A DNA stretch of 64,000 nucleotides, taken from Treponema sp. GTDB lineage: Bacteria; Spirochaetota; Spirochaetia; Treponematales; Treponemataceae. The number at the start of each line of letters is the position of its first letter. The first letter of the stretch is position 1. The DNA lies in NCBI GenBank assembly GCA_016290995.1, contig JAEEVR010000002.1, positions 104,080 to 168,079 of the forward strand, read 5' to 3'. Both the position numbers and the translations under genes were made by a program. Of this stretch, positions 58,845 to 64,000 are shown one piece after another. A model generated the notes under the pieces. The model was not told the DNA's origin and searched no databases. It saw nothing but the letters and a program-made list of their open reading frames with translations.

Positions 58845-59468
58845 CTAGATCTTGCACTGGGACAAAGCAAGCCAGCCGGCGCGGGTAAATTCCATCACGT
58901 CGGAAATGTAGGCCGCGGCTTGTTTTTTTGTCATTTTGTGAAGAATGATGTCGCAAAAGGCGTTTATGACCGTCGAGGCCATAAAATGAACGGTCATGGA
59001 AGAAACTTTTTTTGCGGCAAAGCCCTGCTTTCGCATCCATTTGAAAGTATCCTCGCAATTTTTTGTATACAGCTCGCAAATGGTTTCCTGAAAGCGCTCG
59101 TGGGCGCTTCCGCCGGCTTTTGTAAGCAAAAGCGTAAAGGCGTCAAAATTTTCGAACATATAGTCCAAAAAATCAAAGGTCATTTTTGTCTCAAAATCAA
59201 TGTGTTTCTGCATGTGGGGAGAGTCAAAGCCGGCGTGGGTCTTGGAATCCGCGAACATGACGACTTTTTTGGTCGCCTCCACCGCGTCGTCGACAAGGGC
59301 GCAAAAAAAGGCGTCTTTGTCCTTAAAGTGGCGGTACATAGCGCCCGTAGTGACCCCGGCGTTGGCGGCAATTGTCCTTAGCGAAGCGCCGGCAAAGCCT
59401 TTTTGGAGAAATTCTTTTTTAGCGCTTTCCAAAAGCGTTTTCTTTGTTTCTATTGAGGAATCCGCCAT
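58845..59468 (-). CDS. TetR-family repressor
   Basis: 207 residues from ATG 59468. Helix-turn-helix at 10-55: TKKTLLESAKKEFLQKGFAGASLRTIAANAGVTTGAMYRHFKDKDAFF. The C-terminal ligand domain is helical with several Phe and Met residues, fitting a hydrophobic effector. It is divergent from the RND export operon, and four matching palindromes lie between them. Its own promoter is TTGACT-17-CAAACT with six bases to the ATG, so probably leaderless; operator 1 lies just upstream of its -35 box, so autoregulation is likely. Confidence 0.92.
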   Translation of the reverse strand: MADSSIETKKTLLESAKKEFLQKGFAGASLRTIAANAGVTTGAMYRHFKDKDAFFCALVDDAVEATKKVVMFADSKTHAGFDSPHMQKHIDFETKMTFDFLDYMFENFDAFTLLLTKAGGSAHERFQETICELYTKNCEDTFKWMRKQGFAAKKVSSMTVHFMASTVINAFCDIILHKMTKKQAAAYISDVMEFTRAGWLALSQCKI

Positions 59469-59474
59469 GGATTT

Positions 59475-59503
59475 AGTTTGCCCCAAAATCCAAAAAAAGT
59501 CAA
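59475..59503 (-). promoter_or_regulatory. Promoter of tetR gene (leaderless geometry)
   Basis: Minus strand TTGACT (59498-59503), 17 bases, CAAACT (59475-59480), six bases to ATG 59468. The -10 box is poor, but the geometry matches other genes here. Confidence 0.5.
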
Positions 59504-59511
59504 GAAAAAAA

Positions 59512-59596
59512 GATAACATTGTTATCAAAACCTATTGACAGATAACGCTGTTATCACTAAGATAACAGCGTTATCGAAAATGATAACGGTGTTATC
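59512..59596. promoter_or_regulatory. Four TetR-type operators GATAAC-N3-GTTATC
   Basis: Perfect 15-bp palindromes with different 3-base centres at 59512-59526, 59541-59555, 59561-59575 and 59582-59596. The second exactly fills the spacer of the RND promoter and the third overlaps its -10 box. Centre-to-centre spacing is 29, 20 and 21 bases, so the last three lie nearly on one face of the helix. Confidence 0.92.
59535..59563 (+). promoter_or_regulatory. Promoter of RND export operon
   Basis: TTGACA (59535-59540), 17 bases (entirely operator 2 plus two bases), TAAGAT (59558-59563). Leader about 50 bases with AGGAG before ATG 59620. Confidence 0.8.
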
Positions 59597-59619
59597 TAAT
59601 ATCAGGAGACAAAAGAGTT

Positions 59620-61980
59620 ATGAAAGTTTCAAGCATAAACAAGTTTTTTGAAAAAGTCGGAGCCTGGCAGTTGCGCTTTAGATGGCCGATTTTGGCCGCT
59701 TTGCTGGCGGTGTCGGCCCTTTGCCTTGCGGGCCTTCCAAAGTTCAAGATGGCAAGCGACGACGAAGCCTGGTTTGAGAATTGGGAGCAAATCAAGGTAG
59801 AGTCCGACCAGTTCAAGGAGATTTTTGGAAGCGACGACGCGATTATGGTTATGGTCCGCGCGGACGACGTTTTTAAGCCGGAAGTATTGCAAGGAATCGA
59901 GCGGCTTGGAAAGCGGCTTGAACAGGAAGTCCCATACGCCGACGAAGTCACGTCGCTCATGACGGCGGAAATTCCTATCGGAACGGAAGACAGCATCGAA
60001 ATAAAAAATCCGTTTGAGAGCGGAATCCCCTCCGACCCTACCGAGCTTGAAGCCAAGAAACAGTTCATCCTTAGCCGCGAGTCTCTTTGCGACAACCTTG
60101 TTTCCGCCGACGCAAAGGAAACATGGGTCATTCTTTCTTTGGAAAACTACGAGGGCGGAATGGAGTTCGCCGCCGAAGGAATCGCCCGCTACGCGCAAAA
60201 AGTGATTCTTGACGAAGCCCAAAAAGCGAACGGCGCCTACGAGCTAAAGCCGATGGGAATGTCCTACAGCGAAATGGAAGAAAACGACGTTATCGAGACA
60301 GAGACAAAAATCCGCGTTTTAAGCGGCTTTGTCGTGATGATTCTTTGCCTTTTGCTTTTTGTCCGCTCGCTGCGCGGAGTAATCGTTCCGCTTTTGGCGA
60401 CCACAGTAGGAATCGGATCAGTCTTGGGCCTTAGCGCGCATTTGGGAATCGTCGCCGACTCAAACATGGTCACGCTTCCGATTTTGCTGGGAATGGCTCT
60501 CTCGGTCGGATATTCCGTTCACTATGTAAACTCATTTAGAATGCACTTTAGACGCACGGGCTTGCGCAAAGCGTCTGTCGTCAAGGCGGTGGAAGAAACA
60601 GGCTGGCCGATTTTGTTTACAGTCATAACGACGATGGCTTCGCTCGTTTCGTTTTTGTTCGCGGGAATCGAGCCGATCCGCTGGATGGGAGGCGCGTCAA
60701 CAGCGATTGTTTTTGCCGTTTACCTTTACGTAATTTTGCTGATTCCGATTTTGATGAGCTTTGGAAAGGACGGAAAAGCGCAAGAAGGCGCGGCGCAAAA
60801 AACCGGCGCCACAAAGGCCGACCTTGCCTTTGAAAACTTTGGAAAGCTTGTAGAAAAAAGAAAGAAGCTTGTGGCCGTTCTTTCCTTCGCGGCGGTTCTC
60901 GCGCTTGTTCCGGGACTTTTTAGAATCACAGTCAACATGGACTACATCGAGATGATGGGAAGAAAGATCCCTTACGTCGCGCGCATTTTGGACACGCTCT
61001 CCGGCCCCTTGGGAAGCCTTTACAGCTACGACGTCATGATTCGCGTTGACGATCCGGACGCTTTTAAGGAAGCGGAAAACTTCAAGAAATTGGAAGAGTT
61101 GGAAAGCGCGCTGGGAAAACTAAAGCTGACTAAAATTTCCGGAACAAAGCCCCGCGTCACAAGCGGTTGCCAAATGATGAAGGAAATTAACCGAATGTTC
61201 AACAACGACCAAAAGGAATTTTACGCGATTCCCGACGACGACGCGGTTGTCGCGCAAAACTTGGTATTTTACGCGCCCAACTTTGACGACTGGTTTGACA
61301 TAGAAGGCGACGACTACGGAACGACCCGCGTTCACGTGGAGCTTTTGGGATACGACGCGAACATTATAGTTGAGGACATAAACGCCGCCAAGGCAAAAGC
61401 GGCCCAGCTTTTCCCGGACGCGAAGATCAGCATCGTGGGCGAGGTTGTCGAATACGCCGAGATGAACCACAAACTTGTAAGCGCCGAGCTAAAATCCTTT
61501 TCGTTCTCGCTTGTGGTGATCGCGGTCCTTTTGATTTTGGCCTTCTCCAGCGCTAAGACAGGCCTTATAGGAATGATTCCGAATTTGGCGCCGGTAATCG
61601 TGGTTGGCGGCGTCATGGGCTATGTAGGCTATTCGCTTGACATGCTTACGATGACAATCATGCCTATGATTTTGGGAATCGCGGTTGACGACACGATTCA
61701 CTTTATCAACCACATAAAGTACCACTACGAGCTTACGGGAGACTACGCCAAGTCTGTCGCCGCTTCCTTCCGCGAAATCGGAAAGACGATGGGAATGACG
61801 ACATTCATTTTGTGCGCGATGTTCCTTATGTACACCTTTAGTCCGATGGGCTGCCTCTTTAGGGTCGGCCTTTTGGCGATGATAGGTTTGGCTTCGGCGC
61901 TGGTGGCGGACTACACTCTTACGCCCGCTCTTATACTTTTGACAAAACCATTTTCCGCGCGCGACCGCGGAAACAAATAA
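59620..61980 (+). CDS. RND/MMPL-superfamily exporter
   Basis: 786 residues in two similar halves, each with one transmembrane helix, a periplasmic domain of about 190-220 residues, and five further helices. First half: RWPILAALLAVSALCLAGLP, then VLSGFVVMILCLLLFVRSLRG, GMALSVGYSVHYVNSF. Second half: VEKRKKLVAVLSFAAVLALVP and GIAVDDTIHFINHIKYHYE, where the paired Asp residues are the likely proton relay. Size and layout match the hopanoid- and lipid-exporting MMPL group rather than tripartite drug pumps. First gene of a three-gene operon under TetR control. Confidence 0.92.
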   Translation: MKVSSINKFFEKVGAWQLRFRWPILAALLAVSALCLAGLPKFKMASDDEAWFENWEQIKVESDQFKEIFGSDDAIMVMVRADDVFKPEVLQGIERLGKRLEQEVPYADEVTSLMTAEIPIGTEDSIEIKNPFESGIPSDPTELEAKKQFILSRESLCDNLVSADAKETWVILSLENYEGGMEFAAEGIARYAQKVILDEAQKANGAYELKPMGMSYSEMEENDVIETETKIRVLSGFVVMILCLLLFVRSLRGVIVPLLATTVGIGSVLGLSAHLGIVADSNMVTLPILLGMALSVGYSVHYVNSFRMHFRRTGLRKASVVKAVEETGWPILFTVITTMASLVSFLFAGIEPIRWMGGASTAIVFAVYLYVILLIPILMSFGKDGKAQEGAAQKTGATKADLAFENFGKLVEKRKKLVAVLSFAAVLALVPGLFRITVNMDYIEMMGRKIPYVARILDTLSGPLGSLYSYDVMIRVDDPDAFKEAENFKKLEELESALGKLKLTKISGTKPRVTSGCQMMKEINRMFNNDQKEFYAIPDDDAVVAQNLVFYAPNFDDWFDIEGDDYGTTRVHVELLGYDANIIVEDINAAKAKAAQLFPDAKISIVGEVVEYAEMNHKLVSAELKSFSFSLVVIAVLLILAFSSAKTGLIGMIPNLAPVIVVGGVMGYVGYSLDMLTMTIMPMILGIAVDDTIHFINHIKYHYELTGDYAKSVAASFREIGKTMGMTTFILCAMFLMYTFSPMGCLFRVGLLAMIGLASALVADYTLTPALILLTKPFSARDRGNK

Positions 61981-61993
61981 ACAGGAGGAATGT

Positions 61994-62791
61994 ATGAAAA
62001 GATTTAGAACTGTGGCGGCTGCGGCCGTCCTTGCAATGACGGGCTTTGCGGCCTTTGCCCAAAACTTGACCGGCTACGACATCGCCAAGCGCGGCGACGA
62101 AGTTGACGAAGGAAAGACTTGCTCTTACACGGCGACGCTGACGCTTAAAAGCAAAAAGGGAGCGGTAAGGACGCGCGAGATTATGTGCCGCAACAAAGAT
62201 TACGGAGACGTAAAGAAAAGCGTCGTGGTCTTTGTCGTTCCCAAGGACGTAGAGGGCGTCGCCTACCTTTCGTTTGACTATCCAGACAAGGCGGACGGAA
62301 CCAAGCCCGACGGAGACAGCTGGCTTTTCATGCCCGCGATGAAAAAGACGCGCCGCATCGCCGGAAGCGGAAAAGACGACGACTTTATGGGAACGGACTT
62401 TACCTACGCCGACATGGGTGACCGCGGCCTGACTAAAGACGACTTTAATCTTTTGGGCGAAGACACCGTTGACGGAAATCCTTGCTGGAAAGTGGAACTG
62501 ATTGCAAAAGACAAGAGCGAAAAAACGCAACGAAGAATTCTTTGGTACAGAAAAGACAATTACAAGGTCATCAAGGGAGAGTACTACGACAGGCAAAACG
62601 AGCTTGCAAGAATCCTCACTACTTCCGACACGACAAAAATCGACGGCATTTGGACTACGCAAAAAATGTTCATGCAAAACGTAAAAAGCGGCCACTCCAC
62701 TTTGCTCGAAATGAAAAACGTCCGCTACAACTTGCCTCTTGACGACAAGATGTTCACCGTAAGCGCTATCGAGCGAGGAAGCGTAAGATGA
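61994..62791 (+). CDS. LolA-like outer-membrane lipoprotein-sorting protein
   Basis: 265 residues; signal peptide MKRFRTVAAAAVLAMTGFAAFA. The body matches the LolA-like family found beside RND pumps: YTATLTLKSKKGAVRTREI, DSWLFMPAMKKTRRIAGSGKDDDFMGTDFTYADMG, and TTQKMFMQNVKSGHSTLLEMKNVRYN. The half-barrel fold binds acyl chains, so it could carry the exported lipid across the periplasm. AGGAGG starts 11 bases before ATG 61994; overlaps the next gene by four bases. Confidence 0.9.
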   Translation: MKRFRTVAAAAVLAMTGFAAFAQNLTGYDIAKRGDEVDEGKTCSYTATLTLKSKKGAVRTREIMCRNKDYGDVKKSVVVFVVPKDVEGVAYLSFDYPDKADGTKPDGDSWLFMPAMKKTRRIAGSGKDDDFMGTDFTYADMGDRGLTKDDFNLLGEDTVDGNPCWKVELIAKDKSEKTQRRILWYRKDNYKVIKGEYYDRQNELARILTTSDTTKIDGIWTTQKMFMQNVKSGHSTLLEMKNVRYNLPLDDKMFTVSAIERGSVR

Positions 62792-64000
62792 AAAAAATCT
62801 CCGCCGTCATTGTGACGGCCGCCGCGCTCGCGCTTGGATTGCCAGTCGCGCCGCGTCTTGCATGGGCCGTCGACTTTTCACCATCAGGCAAAATCCAAGG
62901 CTTTGCGGGAGTTGGACTAGGCTTTGACAAAAAGAACGCGGGCGACTTTCTTTTGGGAAACCTGCGCCTTGACGGCTCTTTAAAAATGTACGAGGGCGAC
63001 TGCTCGGCCTTTATCGACGGCTTTTTGATGGGAGACGCGATCGGCTCGCAGTCGTCCTTCCAGGCGGCGGACTTTGTTTCCGACAACGGAGCCTTCCGCC
63101 TGCGCCTAAAGGAAGCTTGGATGGACTACGACGGCGGCTTTTGGGCCTTGCGAATCGGAAGGCAATCGACCGCTTGGGGAAAGGCGGACGGCTTGCAAGT
63201 TGCCGACGTTCTTTGTCCAAAGGACGAGAACACGCTTCTCGCGCGCGAGTACGCCGACAGCCGCCTGAGCGTTGACGCGGCGCGCCTTACGTTCAAAAAC
63301 GACGCCTTTGTTTTTGACGCGTACTGGATTCCATTCTTTGCGCCAAGCGCCCTGCCCCTCGCCGAAAAGAATCCGCTCAAAAGAGTGATGATTCCAAAAA
63401 GCGCGAATATGGGCGGGACCGCAATCCCAATCGCGCAAGTGACAAAAAGCAATTTTGACCTTCCTGGTCTTTCGCTAGAAAACAGCGAATTCGCCGCGCG
63501 GCTTGCGGCCTTCTTTCCATTCGCGGATTTTTCGCTCTACGGCTTTTACGGCTTTGACCGCGAGCCTTGCCTTACCTACAGCCTTCTTTTGGACGGCGGC
63601 GGAAATCCGCAGGCGCTTTCGGTCAACGGCTCTTACAAGCGAATGCTGATGATTGGAGCGGACGCCGCGATTCCGATAAAGGAAGTCGTTCTTAGGCTTG
63701 AAGCCGCAGTCTTTCCGCGAAGGACTTTCGCCGCGAGCTCCAAGGAGCAGCTTATGGGCGCAGAAAAGTTCCGCGACAAAAACCAGCTTGTGGCGCTCGC
63801 GGGCTTTGACTGGACTCCAAGCGGCTGGACCATCACCGGCCAATATTATTTGGACGCGCTTCTTGACGGTTCCAGCCACTTGGACCGCGACTCTTACAGG
63901 CACCAAACAAGCCTAAGCGTTTCAAAGGCCTTTTTCCAGGAAACGCTTGACCTTTCGCTTGCCTGGCTTTTTGGCCTGAACGATTTTGACAGCATGATAA
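62788..64000 (+). CDS. Outer-membrane beta-barrel protein, partial at right edge
   Basis: 404 codons visible; the frame is open at the window end. Signal peptide MKKISAVIVTAAALALGLPV ending near AWAVDF. Strand-rich sequence with alternating pattern: SGKIQGFAGVGLGFD, LRLKEAWMDYDGGFWALRIGRQSTAWGKADGLQVAD, LVALAGFDWTPSGWTITGQYYLD. The GRQ-W-KADG-VAD segment resembles DUF1302-like outer-membrane proteins that accompany RND and LolA-like genes in other bacteria. ATGA overlap with the LolA-like gene. Likely the outer-membrane end of the export system. Confidence 0.85.
   Translation, partial: MKKISAVIVTAAALALGLPVAPRLAWAVDFSPSGKIQGFAGVGLGFDKKNAGDFLLGNLRLDGSLKMYEGDCSAFIDGFLMGDAIGSQSSFQAADFVSDNGAFRLRLKEAWMDYDGGFWALRIGRQSTAWGKADGLQVADVLCPKDENTLLAREYADSRLSVDAARLTFKNDAFVFDAYWIPFFAPSALPLAEKNPLKRVMIPKSANMGGTAIPIAQVTKSNFDLPGLSLENSEFAARLAAFFPFADFSLYGFYGFDREPCLTYSLLLDGGGNPQALSVNGSYKRMLMIGADAAIPIKEVVLRLEAAVFPRRTFAASSKEQLMGAEKFRDKNQLVALAGFDWTPSGWTITGQYYLDALLDGSSHLDRDSYRHQTSLSVSKAFFQETLDLSLAWLFGLNDFDSMI

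Overview
The window looks like chromosomal DNA of a gut- or rumen-type spirochaete, most likely Treponema. The reasons are a pair of FlaA periplasmic-flagellum sheath proteins, an uncharacterised protein at the left edge that I recall from treponemes, many lipoproteins with relaxed lipoboxes, and LL-diaminopimelate aminotransferase. The genes are densely packed, with 1-base (TAATG) and 4-base (ATGA/GTGA) overlaps. No tRNA, rRNA, CRISPR array or insertion sequence was recognised, and no gene-free stretch exceeds 300 bases. The longest (34075-34337) holds a large inverted-repeat promoter region.

Layout: 1-4833 has a partial unknown gene, a Mn-type superoxide dismutase, two flaA genes and a secreted GH5 glycanase. 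4830-9684 is a complete branched-chain amino-acid ABC operon (livJ-H-M-G-F) with its promoter. 9692-15677 has a peptidase-less FtsH-like AAA protein, the methionine transporter (metQ, metI, metN) and a glycosyltransferase/acyltransferase pair. 15729-24877 has exported proteins, an SDR enzyme, a left-handed-helix protein (DUF4954), an M16 homologue lacking its zinc site and a clostripain-like lipoprotein. 24967-32877 has folate salvage, HtrA, argJ-argB-argD, a membrane protein, a cytidylate-kinase-like protein and a NUDIX hydrolase. 32884-39363 is accessory: a DUF4143 ATPase, a repeat-rich lipoprotein, an XRE regulator, an Rpn nuclease and a secreted NUC1 nuclease.

39469-53133 is one uninterrupted 12-gene molybdenum/formate-dehydrogenase operon: FDH subunits, molybdate ABC transporter, moaA, moaC, mobA-mobB fusion, two moeA types, MOSC-mogA fusion and fdhD. 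It is bracketed by same-direction copies of the start of the KDPG aldolase gene: an intact eda on the right (53272) and a decayed 5' remnant on the left (39356-39461). This suggests the operon arrived, or was rearranged, as a discrete island next to eda.

53885-64000 has apt, a pentapeptide-like protein, a metallo-beta-lactamase-fold protein, a beta-barrel protein, dapL, and a TetR-controlled envelope export operon (RND/MMPL pump, LolA-like carrier, outer-membrane barrel). That operon is preceded by four copies of the palindrome GATAAC-N3-GTTATC.

A recurring feature is a sigma70-type promoter, usually with a 17-base spacer, whose -10 box ends only 6-9 bases before the start codon with no Shine-Dalgarno sequence. 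At least nine genes show this, predicting leaderless mRNAs, while other genes nearby have ordinary leaders with GGAGG.
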